DNA of 64,000 bases from Bergeyella cardium (GCF_003614945.1 NZ_QYCZ01000001.1:1134001-1198000), one strand, 5' to 3'; counted from the stretch's first letter, positions 50,364-58,678 are shown. A program made the numbers and translations. Notes: a model not told the origin generated them from the letters alone.

Positions 50364-51947
50364 ATGAAAAAACTAATTTTAGCATTAGGGCTAATCTTTG
50401 CGGGGCATCAATTTAACGCTCAGGAAAAGCCAGCGGTAGATTCTACCTTCTTAAAAAACTGGATGCACTCGGATTTTGAGGCTACAGGAGTCTATGGTGT
50501 GAATACATTAAAGGCGAAGGAATTCCTGAAACAGAATAATAGAAAGCCCGTAGATATCGTGGTTGGTGTGCTAGACAGCGGTGTGGAGTATTTCCACGAG
50601 GATTTAAAGAATAATATCTGGACGAATCCGAAAGAAAAGGAGGGCAACCAAAAAGATGATGATAAAAATGGTTTCGTAGATGATATCCACGGCTGGAACT
50701 TCGTAACTGATAAAAACGGAAACAGCTATGATGACGACTCCTACGAACTCACCCGCCAGTATGCAAAACTCGAGAAACTATTCAGAGAGCAGGGGCTTCA
50801 CATTAAAAATCAGAAGCTCTATAATGAATATTTAAGGCTGAAAAAAGATTATTATACCTCTATATACAGGTTTGAGCAGGTGAAGCATTTGGCACAGTCA
50901 AGGCTTGATTTCTACCAGCCGAGGTTGAAAGCATTAGCAGAGGCTCTCGGTGAGCAACCGCTCTCCAAATCTGTGGTGGATAATTTCTCCTCAGAAAATA
51001 ACCTCGCTCTTGAGGGGCTGTTTATCTTCAAAGAAGTGCCACAAAAGGACTGGGAAGGCAAGACTATCTCCAATGTTATCTCCTCTTATCTCAAAAGATA
51101 TCAAAGCCAGCTGGACTATGCAGAGAAGCAACTCACAAAGAGCTATGGCTTAGATTTTAATCCCAAAGCAGGCGTCATGGGCAATCACTATGGAAATAAC
51201 GATGTAAAAGGGCTCTCTGATGATCACGGAACCCATGTAGCAGGGATTATCGCTGCTGAGTGGGATAATGGCAAGGGTATGCACGGAACTGGCGGTGGCA
51301 ACTATGTAAAGATTATGGGCGTTCGTGTAGTTCCCGATGGTGATGAGCGAGATGAAGATATCGCTAATGGAATTAGATATGCTGTAGATAACGGAGCAAA
51401 AATCCTCAATATGTCTTTCGGAAAAAGCTATGACGATAACCATAAACTCATAGTAGATGCCTTTAAATATGCCGAGAAAAAGAATGTACTCATCGTAAAA
51501 GCAGCAGGGAACAGTAACGAAGATATAGATGTACGAATACACTATCCAATGACGCTGATTAATGATAAGCAGTTCAGCCCTACAACCATTACAGTAGGTG
51601 CCAGCACTCGCCACGCAGATAAATTAAAGGCAAGATTCTCCAACTATGGTAAAAAATCGGTAGATGTCTTTGCTCCTGGTATGGAAATCTACTCCTCCGT
51701 ACCTGGCGTGAGCAAGTATGCTTTCTTCAATGGTACTTCTATGGCATCTCCTGCTGTGGCTGGTGTAGCAGCTTTGGTGTGGTCTCACTATCCTAAGCTA
51801 TCGGCAGCAGAGATTAAGACCATTCTCGTTTCTTCTGTTAATAAAAACGACCAGCTAAAAGACCTCTCCGTCTATGGCGGTGTAGTAGATGCGTACAAAG
51901 CGGTACAAAAAGCTGAAGAACTCTACAAGAAAAAGAAACTTAAATAA
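50364..51947 (+). CDS. Secreted S8 (subtilisin-like) serine protease
   Basis: 527 residues. The signal peptide ends HQFNAQ (about 20). Catalytic triad Asp 71 (VGVLDSGVEY), His 288 (DDHGTHVAGI) and Ser 459 (NGTSMASPAVAGVAALV), with oxyanion Asn in KAAGNSNED. About 215 residues separate Asp and His, far more than in subtilisin; the insert (about 110-270) is charged and helical (YAKLEKLFREQGLHIKNQKL). A DDDKNGFVDD calcium-loop-like motif sits at about 97. No type IX sorting domain is visible, so it is probably periplasmic. A terminator follows. Confidence 0.92.
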   Translation: MKKLILALGLIFAGHQFNAQEKPAVDSTFLKNWMHSDFEATGVYGVNTLKAKEFLKQNNRKPVDIVVGVLDSGVEYFHEDLKNNIWTNPKEKEGNQKDDDKNGFVDDIHGWNFVTDKNGNSYDDDSYELTRQYAKLEKLFREQGLHIKNQKLYNEYLRLKKDYYTSIYRFEQVKHLAQSRLDFYQPRLKALAEALGEQPLSKSVVDNFSSENNLALEGLFIFKEVPQKDWEGKTISNVISSYLKRYQSQLDYAEKQLTKSYGLDFNPKAGVMGNHYGNNDVKGLSDDHGTHVAGIIAAEWDNGKGMHGTGGGNYVKIMGVRVVPDGDERDEDIANGIRYAVDNGAKILNMSFGKSYDDNHKLIVDAFKYAEKKNVLIVKAAGNSNEDIDVRIHYPMTLINDKQFSPTTITVGASTRHADKLKARFSNYGKKSVDVFAPGMEIYSSVPGVSKYAFFNGTSMASPAVAGVAALVWSHYPKLSAAEIKTILVSSVNKNDQLKDLSVYGGVVDAYKAVQKAEELYKKKKLK

Positions 51948-51966
51948 GTTTTTTTGATAGAAATAC

Positions 51967-52007
51967 AAAGCACGCTTACCTCAGATAGAGAAAGCGTGCT
52001 TTTTTTA
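51967..52007 (+). terminator. Terminator after the S8 protease gene
   Basis: Stem AAAGCACGCTT / AAGCGTGCTTT with a 13-base loop and a run of seven T. Confidence 0.88.
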
Positions 52008-52075
52008 TTGGAGGAGAGACTAAAAAACAGCCTTAGCATAAGAATACTATCCTATTAATATAAACTATATTCAAT

Positions 52076-53077
52076 CTATGGCTCTATGCCCCACCTCAAG
52101 AGGCTTGCTCCCCACGAGAAGCCAGCACCAAACGCTGTAAGAAGTATAATCTCTCCTTTCTTCATATCAGAGGCATTTTCCCACAGGCAAAGGGGAATGG
52201 TAGCAGCTATGGTATTCCCGTATTTCTCAATATTGACTACCGTTTTTTCTTCATCTATACCGATTTCCCTACCTACGGCATCTATAATCCTTTTATTTGC
52301 CTGATGAGGTACTAACCAATGTATATTTTCTACCGATAGATTATTCTTCTCTAAAACTTCAAGGCAGGCTTTGCTCATCGCTTCTATTGCGTGTTTGAAG
52401 ACCACCTTGCCGTCCTGTTTTATATAAGATTTCTCAGCCTCATACCCATCCGCACTATAAGGGTATTGCGTACCTCCGCCCTCTATATTCAGGTATTCTC
52501 GTCCTGTACCATTGCTGTAAAGAAGTGAGTCTATTAGTCCGAGTTCAGGCGAAGGCTCCAGCCATACTACGCCTGCACCATCACCAAAGAGGATATTGGT
52601 ACTCCTGTCGTATAGATTTACATAGGTGCTGATATTGTCCGCTCCTATAACGACTACATTTTTGAACCTCCCACTCTCCACAAGGCTACTCCCCGTACTA
52701 AGTGCATAGAGAAAGCCCGAACAAGCGGCATTCATATCAAATGCAAGATGGGTTTGTATCCCGAGTTTTTCACAGATAATATTCGCTGTGGAGGGCATTG
52801 GCATATCTGGGGTAGAAGTTGCTACGATAAGGGCATCAATGCTGTGAATATCCTTTTCATACTTTTCTACAAGGGCTTCTATCGCCTTTATCGCCATATC
52901 TGATGTTGCAGAATTTTCGCTGAGTATTCTGCGTTCTTTTATCCCCGTTCTTTTAGTTATCCATTCATCGGAGGTTTCAGTTTCCTGCTCCAAATCTTGG
53001 TTTGTCCTTTTATTAGGTGGCAGATAACCGCCTACCGCCGTGATTACTGCATACATTTTTTCAAGTTCTTTCGGCAT
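52076..53077 (-). CDS. fabH: 3-oxoacyl-ACP synthase III (FabH)
   Basis: 333 residues. KASIII with catalytic Cys (NAACSGFLYAL), His (WLVPHQANKRII) and Asn (EKYGNTIAATIP), plus FDMN, GDGAGVVWLE and AFGAGFSWGASLLRW at the end; TDEWITKRTGIKERR marks the substrate-entry region. It starts fatty-acid synthesis by condensing acyl-CoA with malonyl-ACP. It stands alone and not in a fab cluster. A second in-frame Met (MYAVITAVGG, 53056) is a possible alternative start. Confidence 0.92.
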   Translation of the reverse strand: MPKELEKMYAVITAVGGYLPPNKRTNQDLEQETETSDEWITKRTGIKERRILSENSATSDMAIKAIEALVEKYEKDIHSIDALIVATSTPDMPMPSTANIICEKLGIQTHLAFDMNAACSGFLYALSTGSSLVESGRFKNVVVIGADNISTYVNLYDRSTNILFGDGAGVVWLEPSPELGLIDSLLYSNGTGREYLNIEGGGTQYPYSADGYEAEKSYIKQDGKVVFKHAIEAMSKACLEVLEKNNLSVENIHWLVPHQANKRIIDAVGREIGIDEEKTVVNIEKYGNTIAATIPLCLWENASDMKKGEIILLTAFGAGFSWGASLLRWGIEP

Positions 53078-53097
53078 GTTTAAATAAAAAAAGTCTG

Positions 53098-53105
53098 CAA
53101 ATTTA
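53098..53105 (-). promoter_or_regulatory. -7 element (TAAATTTG) of fabH
   Basis: Minus-strand TAnnTTTG, 20 bases before the ATG at 53077. Confidence 0.6.
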
Positions 53106-53163
53106 ATAGCTTTAAATGAAAAATAACAATCTATCGTAAAAATTAAGATGTTTTAAATAGCTA

Positions 53164-53243
53164 TAGGCTTTAGGCAGTAGGCTTGCCTATTAAAACTATT
53201 GGCTAACTGCCATTAGCAAAAAGCTAGCTGCCGCTTACTGCTC
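53164..53243. repeat. Heptamer tract overlapping the acyl-CoA ligase stop codon
   Basis: Units TAGGCTT, TAGGCAG, TAGGCTT (53164-53184, complement orientation), then GCCTATT, and GCTAACT, GCCATTA, GCAAAAA, GCTAGCT, GCCGCTT (53202-53236). The ligase stop at 53237-53235 lies inside the last unit. Confidence 0.7.
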
Positions 53244-55007
53244 ATAGAGTTTATTATAGAGGGCAATATATTTTTCTTTTATGTTCTTTCGTTTGAGTTT
53301 GAGGGTTGGGGTAAGCTCGCCCCCCTCTATTGACCAGATTTCTGGGGAGAGTTCTATTTTCTTTATCTGTTCCCAGTTGCCAAGGCTTGTATTTATTTTG
53401 GCTATTTCTTTTTCTATTCGGGCTTTGAGCTTAGGGTCTTGGGACATCTGCTCTGGTGTTTCACCAATGTTATAATGCTTTATTATCGCCCAGTTTTTTG
53501 CAAAGCTAAAGTCGGGCTGTACAATGGCACAAGGCATTTTCTCGCCATCGCCCACTACCATTATTCGCTCGATAAATTTGGAAGATTTCGCAAGGTTTTC
53601 AATAATCTGAGGAGCGATGTACTTACCTCCTGAGGTTTTAAACATTTCTTTTTTACGGTCGGTAATTTTCAGGAAACCCTCTTCATCTATAAAGCCGATA
53701 TCCCCTGTTTTGAAGTAACCGTCTTCTGTAAAGGCTTCTTGGGTAAGCTCTTCATTATTATAATAGCTCTTGAATATGGACTCTCCTTTTACACTGATTT
53801 CTCCATCGGGTTGAATCTTTACATCAAGGTTTTTTACTATGGGACCAACGGTACCTATTTTCATCCTGTCAAATGAATTTACGGCAACTACGGGAGAGGT
53901 TTCCGTGAGCCCATAGCCCTCCAAGATAGGTATCCCTGCATTCTGATAGATTTTATTAAGCCTTTCGGAAAGAGATGCCGAGCCAGATACGAGGGTAATA
54001 ATCTCTCCGCCCAAACCTTCTCTCCATTTTTTGAAGACTAATTTATCTGCCAATTTCTCTTTTATTCCTCTTGGTTTTCCTATGCCTTTTTTATTTTCAG
54101 CAACACGGATTGCCCAGTGGAATATTTTAGATTTCAGCCCACCATTTGCCGTTCCTTTTTGGTAGATTTTGTCATACACTTTCTCCAAAACTCGTGGTAC
54201 AACGGTCATATAATGCGGTTTTACTTCCTTGATATTCTCTCCGAGTTTATCAAAGCTCTCAGCAAAGTAAAAGGAGAAGCCCCTGCACTGGAAGAAGTAG
54301 AAGAGCATTCGCTCGAAGATATGGCATATAGGCAGGAAGCTGAGCACTCTTGTGTTTTTGTAGGAGAGCCCTTTTCGTATTGGGGTGATGTTATAGCAGC
54401 CCTCTATATTGGCGATAATATTTCTATGGGTAAGCATTACCCCTTTTGGGCGCCCCGTAGTTCCTGAGGTATAGATGAGCGTTGCCAAATCCTCAGCTCT
54501 GATGGCATTAGAGAGGTCCTCCACTTCATTCTGGGTAGCCTCGCTTTCGCCGAGGTCTATTATCTCTATCCAGTTGGCCGCACCTTCTACCTCCTCAAAA
54601 GTAAAAATTCCCTGCAAGCTGGGTACTTTTGCTTTAATTTCTTCTACTTTTTGGAGGAGTTTTTTATCGGATACGAAGCAGTATTTTATCTCTGCATCGT
54701 TGAAAATAAATTCGTAATCTGCTGGTGAAATGGTAGGATACACGGGCACTGTGATTACACCGATTTGCAATGCTCCGAAATCTACCGCCGCCCATTCTGT
54801 ACAGGTTGCAGAGGTAATGAGGGAGATTTTATCCCCAGGGCTAATGCCCAGTTTCAGCAGACCTCTTGAGAACTTATTGCCAAGGCTTATAAACTCTGCT
54901 GTGGAGGTTTTCTCCCATTTGCCGTTTCTTTTTGTGGCAAACATATCCGCTTTCGGGAAGTTTTCAGCGTAGTTTCTGGCGATGTCAAACAGTCTTTCTA
55001 TCTTCAT
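53235..55007 (-). CDS. Long-chain fatty acid--CoA ligase (AMP-forming)
   Basis: 590 residues. Adenylate-forming enzyme: P-loop-like LIYTSGTTGRPKGVMLTHRN, the family insert and linker, GYGLTETSPVVAVN, GDIGFIDEEGFLKITDRKKE and a C-terminal Lys region TPTLKLKRKNIKEKY. Length and wording match the FadD15-type long-chain ligases common in Bacteroidota. It activates exogenous or recycled fatty acids. Divergent from the 55450 cluster; its promoter lies beside a hairpin-module array. Confidence 0.92.
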   Translation of the reverse strand: MKIERLFDIARNYAENFPKADMFATKRNGKWEKTSTAEFISLGNKFSRGLLKLGISPGDKISLITSATCTEWAAVDFGALQIGVITVPVYPTISPADYEFIFNDAEIKYCFVSDKKLLQKVEEIKAKVPSLQGIFTFEEVEGAANWIEIIDLGESEATQNEVEDLSNAIRAEDLATLIYTSGTTGRPKGVMLTHRNIIANIEGCYNITPIRKGLSYKNTRVLSFLPICHIFERMLFYFFQCRGFSFYFAESFDKLGENIKEVKPHYMTVVPRVLEKVYDKIYQKGTANGGLKSKIFHWAIRVAENKKGIGKPRGIKEKLADKLVFKKWREGLGGEIITLVSGSASLSERLNKIYQNAGIPILEGYGLTETSPVVAVNSFDRMKIGTVGPIVKNLDVKIQPDGEISVKGESIFKSYYNNEELTQEAFTEDGYFKTGDIGFIDEEGFLKITDRKKEMFKTSGGKYIAPQIIENLAKSSKFIERIMVVGDGEKMPCAIVQPDFSFAKNWAIIKHYNIGETPEQMSQDPKLKARIEKEIAKINTSLGNWEQIKKIELSPEIWSIEGGELTPTLKLKRKNIKEKYIALYNKLYEQ

Positions 55008-55034
55008 TATACAGTTATCTTGATTTTAAGCGCC

Positions 55035-55042
55035 CAAAAGTA
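55035..55042 (-). promoter_or_regulatory. -7 element (TACTTTTG) of the acyl-CoA ligase gene
   Basis: Minus-strand TAnnTTTG 27 bases before the ATG at 55007. The 19-bp hairpin modules start 14 bases upstream of it. Confidence 0.6.
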
Positions 55043-55056
55043 CTGAAATATTTTTT

Positions 55057-55141
55057 TCCACTGGCGTGGGGAGCATCCACTGCGTGGAGAGCACTTAGAA
55101 ATAATTGCCTCACCGGCTACGGTGCCGGTGAGGCAATTATT
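55057..55141. repeat. Hairpin-module array and 18-bp-stem palindrome
   Basis: TCCAC-TGGC-GTGGG-GAGCA (55057) is followed 19 bp later by TCCAC-TGC-GTGGA-GAGCA-CTTAG. Then comes a palindrome with arms 55100-55117 and 55124-55141 (AATAATTGCCTCACCGGC and its complement, loop TACGGT). Positions 55106-55124 are the exact complement of the unit at 46657-46675. Together with the element at 55213 this accounts for most of the gap 55008-55449. Confidence 0.85.
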
Positions 55142-55212
55142 AAAAGAAAAAAGCAATTAGCCATTAACCCAATATGATAAAAATCTTGTTTTATCTATAA
55201 AATAAAAATATT

Positions 55213-55220
55213 TACATTTG
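55213..55220 (+). promoter_or_regulatory. -7 element (TACATTTG) with no long ORF behind it
   Basis: Perfect TAnnTTTG 229 bases before the next gene at 55450, with a terminator hairpin in between. Confidence 0.55.
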
Positions 55221-55225
55221 ACGCC

Positions 55226-55389
55226 TGAAAAAAGAAGCTAAACTCACTTGAAAACGAAACATAGAATTAACATATGATTAAGAGATATAAGGCGTCCCCC
55301 CCATTAATTCATTAATAAACAGCGCAAAAACCGGCCATCACCAACATAATGGACGAATTTCATCTATGGATGAAGTTCGTCCATTTTTG
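55226..55389 (+). ncRNA. Candidate small RNA or attenuated leader
   Basis: Bounded by the -7 element at 55213 and the terminator at 55349-55389, a predicted transcript of about 165 bases. It contains a possible 13-codon ORF (MIKRYKASPPLIH, ATG at 55274) and a C7 run. Either an independent small RNA or a leader controlling the downstream Cys-rich peptide gene by attenuation. I recognise no known RNA family. Confidence 0.3.
55349..55389 (+). terminator. Terminator/attenuator hairpin upstream of the Cys-rich peptide gene
   Basis: Arms ATGGACGAATTTCATC and GATGAAGTTCGTCCAT (15 pairs plus one T-G wobble), loop TATG, followed by TTTTT. It lies 60 bases before the 55450 start. Confidence 0.8.
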
Positions 55390-55449
55390 CGTGGTTTCTG
55401 TTCGTTTAATATTCATACCCTATTTGAAAATAACATTAAAATTATATAA

Positions 55450-55635
55450 ATGAAAAAAGCAATTTTATTGGGGCTATTAGCCCTATCGGTAAGTGCAGGA
55501 GCGTATGTAGTATCCTCACGCATAGAAACAGAAGGAAGAAGGTGCAACCCAAATGGCATTTGCAAAGCCTGCAAAAATTGTAGTGCTTGTAAGCATTGCC
55601 ACGAAAGAGGGGGAAAATGTAGCGTATGTAGATAA
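55450..55635 (+). CDS. Small Cys-rich exported peptide
   Basis: 61 residues. An N-terminal hydrophobic leader (AILLGLLALSVSAGAYVV) is followed by a basic mature part with eight Cys in the last 31 residues. Five of them are exactly three apart (ICKACKNCSACKHC), then a final CSVC pair. The CxxC ladder suggests metal or iron-sulfur binding or disulfide stacking; one or two His are also available. I recognise no family. It is the first of four same-strand genes, 24 bases before the TerB-like gene, and is preceded by an attenuator-like hairpin. Confidence 0.7.
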   Translation: MKKAILLGLLALSVSAGAYVVSSRIETEGRRCNPNGICKACKNCSACKHCHERGGKCSVCR

Positions 55636-55659
55636 ATTAAATAACTAAATAAATAGTAT

Positions 55660-56058
55660 ATGGATTTAAAATTAAAAAATCATTTAGTGAATTTGTATTT
55701 CCTTGCATTAAGCGATGGGAACTTTGCTCCTGAGGAAATGAATGTAATTTTAGAAATAGCCAATGAAAAAGGCATTTCTAAAGAAGAATTTGAGAGTATT
55801 ATTACCAATCCAATGATGGAGATTACTTTTCCTGAAAATTTTATAGAAAAGGTAAAACTCCTCTATGATTTTGTAAGAGTAGTCTTAGCCGATGGTATTA
55901 TTGAGGCTGATGAAAAGCAATCTTTCCTTAAATTCTGTGAGAGATTCCAAATAGAGCAAGATGCGGGGGAAGAGCTCTTTGAATGGTTAGTAGAATTAGC
56001 CAAACAGAACCTCCCATCTACAAAAATAAATGAAGAAATAGAAAAATTAATACAATAA
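55660..56058 (+). CDS. TerB-like protein
   Basis: 132 residues, all-helical and acidic. Two repeats of the TerB pattern: LYFLALSDGNFAPEEMNVIL ... ANEKGISKEEFESI and FVRVVLADGIIEADEKQSFL ... FCERFQIEQDAGE. The acidic DGxxxxxE turns are typical metal-binding positions. TerB-family proteins link membranes to stress complexes in tellurite-resistance-like systems. It has two bases before the next gene and is clearly part of that operon. Tellurite resistance itself is not implied. Confidence 0.75.
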   Translation: MDLKLKNHLVNLYFLALSDGNFAPEEMNVILEIANEKGISKEEFESIITNPMMEITFPENFIEKVKLLYDFVRVVLADGIIEADEKQSFLKFCERFQIEQDAGEELFEWLVELAKQNLPSTKINEEIEKLIQ

Positions 56059-56060
56059 TT

Positions 56061-57356
56061 ATGGCACTAGAAAAATTAAAGGATTTATTGAAGAAAAATG
56101 TACCACAAACAGAAGCTCCCAAAGTAGTTTCTGAACGGGCACCTGAAATAAAAAGAGAGGAAGAAGACACCTCTTTTGGCAAAACAGAGACACAAAGCTA
56201 TGAAGACTGGGGCTTTGAATCTGCAAAAAAGCAAAACGGAAATAAACTGGCTTTTACAGGATTTTGGAGCTTAGTAAAAGAATACTACCGTAAAATTGAA
56301 ATCTTAAAACAGTATGGAGATAACAAAGATGCCCAAAAAGCGGAAGTAGAGCTAAGCAAAAAAGAAAGAGAAATAGAGCAAAAGCAATCTATAATATCAG
56401 GAATTAAAGATAAAATACAAGTACTGAAAGAGAAGATTGATAATCTTAAAAAAGATATTATAAGAATTAAGGAAAACCCAGAGACCATACTCCCTGACAA
56501 AGCCAGCAAATTAGGATTTATTATTGGCTGTACCATCTTGGCTTTCCTTACAATATATCTGTTTGTGTTCTATAGTTCTGCTGCTTACTCAGCAATGTTT
56601 AAGGAATTTACTATTGATGAGTTAGGAGTGGCAAGTTCTATTTTTGACCCTAAAGCTGTAGAGATGGCTTTCAAAGAGGGAGCTGAAGCACCAGTTTATA
56701 TCCTTACTCTTCCATTTGTATTTTTAGGTTTAGGATATCTTATCCATAAATTCCAAGAAGCAGAAGGCAATGCAAAATATTTTAAGATTGCTTTCCTTAT
56801 TGCTATTACCTTTGCTTTTGATGCTCTCCTTGCATACCATATTACCAAAAAAATATATGATATACTTAAGGAAAATAAATTCCAAGATATGCCAGAATAT
56901 AGTATACCAATGGCTATTAGTGATGGCAATTTTTGGCTTATCATTTTTGCAGGGTTTGTGGTATATATTATCTGGGGATTTGTGTTTGACCTTACTATGG
57001 AAGCTTATGATAAACTTAATATAGTAGCATTAGCTATAAAAGCAAAAGAAAGTGAAATAAGAATAATAGAAGATGATGTAGATAAACACAATAAAGAAAT
57101 AGATACTATTAATGAACATATACATAAAGTAGAACTGGAAGTTATAGACCTCAAAAAGATTGTAAATGGAGAAGTCTTCAAAATCAATTGGAATAGATTC
57201 TACCAGTGCGTTGGCGAATTTACAACGGGATGGACGCACTGGATGACTGCCAATAAAAAAGAAACTGCTCTTATAGATGATATCCACAAACAAAATGAAA
57301 ATCTAGTAGAAGAACATAAAAAATCAATATTAGCTATAGAACAAGAAAAAAAATAA
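56061..57356 (+). CDS. Membrane protein with flanking coiled coils (unknown)
   Basis: 431 residues, family not recognised. A charged N-terminal tail (1-60) precedes a cytoplasmic coiled coil (about 90-140, Lys/Glu-rich), membrane helices at about 150-178, 210-230, 240-262 and 288-312, then a second coiled coil (about 320-368: AIKAKESEIRIIEDDVDKHN), a short aromatic domain (WNRFYQCVGEFTTGWTHW) and another charged helix. Four helices with both ends cytoplasmic suggest a scaffold or channel-like protein. It lies between the TerB-like and VWA-like lipoprotein genes, 3 and 6 bases away. Confidence 0.7.
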   Translation: MALEKLKDLLKKNVPQTEAPKVVSERAPEIKREEEDTSFGKTETQSYEDWGFESAKKQNGNKLAFTGFWSLVKEYYRKIEILKQYGDNKDAQKAEVELSKKEREIEQKQSIISGIKDKIQVLKEKIDNLKKDIIRIKENPETILPDKASKLGFIIGCTILAFLTIYLFVFYSSAAYSAMFKEFTIDELGVASSIFDPKAVEMAFKEGAEAPVYILTLPFVFLGLGYLIHKFQEAEGNAKYFKIAFLIAITFAFDALLAYHITKKIYDILKENKFQDMPEYSIPMAISDGNFWLIIFAGFVVYIIWGFVFDLTMEAYDKLNIVALAIKAKESEIRIIEDDVDKHNKEIDTINEHIHKVELEVIDLKKIVNGEVFKINWNRFYQCVGEFTTGWTHWMTANKKETALIDDIHKQNENLVEEHKKSILAIEQEKK

Positions 57357-57362
57357 AGACAA

Positions 57363-58259
57363 ATGAAAAGAATAATACACATCTTATTAGCAACGGCTCT
57401 ATTAGCCGTTACCTCTTGTAGTAAAGACGAAAAAAAAGAATCAGGAGCATCTACCGCTATTTCTGAGCAGGACAAGCAGCTTAATATCACCGTGCTTTTA
57501 GACCTATCCGACAGAATAGACCCAGAAGTAGTACCAGAAAAACCCGAGCATTACCAAAGAGATATAGCGGTTATTAATGAGCTTATTTCCATCTTCAAAA
57601 AAGATATGGATGCAAAAGGAGGACATAGGTCAAAAGGAAAATTTAAAGTAATCTTCAGCCCTAATCCACAAGACCCCAACATCAATAAAATAGCTTCCGA
57701 ACTCAATGTTGATTTATCTCAAATGGAGATTAAAGAAAAGAAAAAAGTCTTTGATGAAATCAGTGATAAGTTTAGAAAAAACTTAGAGAGCATCTATACC
57801 ACTACAATCAAAAATAAGCAGTATATAGGCTCAGATATCTGGCGATTTTTCAAAAATGATGTGAAAGACTATTGCGTATCCGATGATAAAAACTATAAAA
57901 ATATCTTAGTAATCCTTACCGATGGCTATATCTACCACGAAGACTCAAAAGAAATAAGTGGCAATAGAAGTAGCTATTTATTACCATCCATCATACAACA
58001 GCACAATTTAAGAGCACCCGATTGGAAAGACAAAATGCAAAAAGGAGATATAGGGTTTATAACTCCTCGTAATGATTTAGAAGATTTGCAGATATTGGTA
58101 TTAGAGGTAACGCCGTCTAAAGCCAACTTAGCCGATGAAGATATCATTAAAGAATACTTCAATAAGTGGTTTAAAGAAATGAAAGTAAAAAAATATGAAA
58201 TCTATAACACCGACTTACCCGAACATACCAAAATACGAATAGAAAAGTTCTTCAAATAA
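57363..58259 (+). CDS. VWA-like lipoprotein
   Basis: 298 residues. Lipoprotein leader ending LLAVTSC (Cys 19). The core resembles a von Willebrand A domain: hydrophobic strand NITVLLDLSDRID (Asp 47, Ser 49; the usual third MIDAS Ser is Arg), then NILVILTDGYIYHEDS for the second metal-site strand, and QILVLEVTPSK. A C-terminal helix-rich tail continues to 298. VWA proteins often pair with AAA or Ter-type partners; here the neighbours are a TerB-like protein and a membrane coiled-coil protein. Probably anchored to the outer face of the inner membrane or to the outer membrane. Confidence 0.75.
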   Translation: MKRIIHILLATALLAVTSCSKDEKKESGASTAISEQDKQLNITVLLDLSDRIDPEVVPEKPEHYQRDIAVINELISIFKKDMDAKGGHRSKGKFKVIFSPNPQDPNINKIASELNVDLSQMEIKEKKKVFDEISDKFRKNLESIYTTTIKNKQYIGSDIWRFFKNDVKDYCVSDDKNYKNILVILTDGYIYHEDSKEISGNRSSYLLPSIIQQHNLRAPDWKDKMQKGDIGFITPRNDLEDLQILVLEVTPSKANLADEDIIKEYFNKWFKEMKVKKYEIYNTDLPEHTKIRIEKFFK

Positions 58260-58267
58260 CACTCCCC

Positions 58268-58656
58268 AGCAGCCATCCTAACAGATGGCTGCTCCCTTAT
58301 CCCCCCCCCCACACCTTGCAGGTAATGCTCTTACCCACACCTTGCAGGTGATGCTCTTACCCACTGCGTGGGGATTATACCATAGCCAGTGGGTATTTTA
58401 GCTAAAAGCTAGGAGCTAATTAAACTAAAAAAAGAGGCAATGCCTCCTAAAATTGACCCCACAGGGTCTGAAATTGACCCCCACAGAGGGGGGGGCCTTC
58501 CAATTAGGGATAATAAAAGAAGCAATGCCTCCCCCTTCCAATTAGGGATAATAAAAGAGGCAATGCCTCCCCCATAGGGTAACAGGCAGTAAGCCTAACC
58601 ATACACTACTTACTGCCTACTGCTTACTGCCTACTGCCAAAAGCTAATCGCCAGTA
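58268..58656. repeat. Mosaic of hairpins, direct repeats, homopolymers and heptamers
   Basis: In order: perfect stem AGCAGCCATC / GATGGCTGCT (58268-58293); C10 (58301-58310); two 26-bp copies of CACACCTTGCAGGTRATGCT plus CTTACC; CCATAGCCAGTGGG (58380-58393); G8 (58488-58495); two 40-bp copies sharing CCTTCCAATTAGGGATAATA (58496-58535, 58534-58573, one mismatch); and heptamers GCCTACT, GCTTACT, GCCTACT, GCCAAAA, GCTAATC, GCCAGTA (58615-58656). No gene is visible in 58260-58696. Confidence 0.8.
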
Positions 58657-58670
58657 GTCAATTTATTTTC

Positions 58671-58678
58671 TATTTTTG
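58671..58678 (+). promoter_or_regulatory. -7 element (TATTTTTG) of the phosphoesterase-Smr operon
   Basis: TAnnTTTG 18 bases before the TTG start at 58697, directly after the heptamer tract. Confidence 0.6.

Noticed and set aside
55660-56058. Calling this a tellurite-resistance operon
   Set aside because: Only a TerB-like helical protein is present; TerC, TerD and TerZ-type partners are missing, so the phenotype cannot be inferred.
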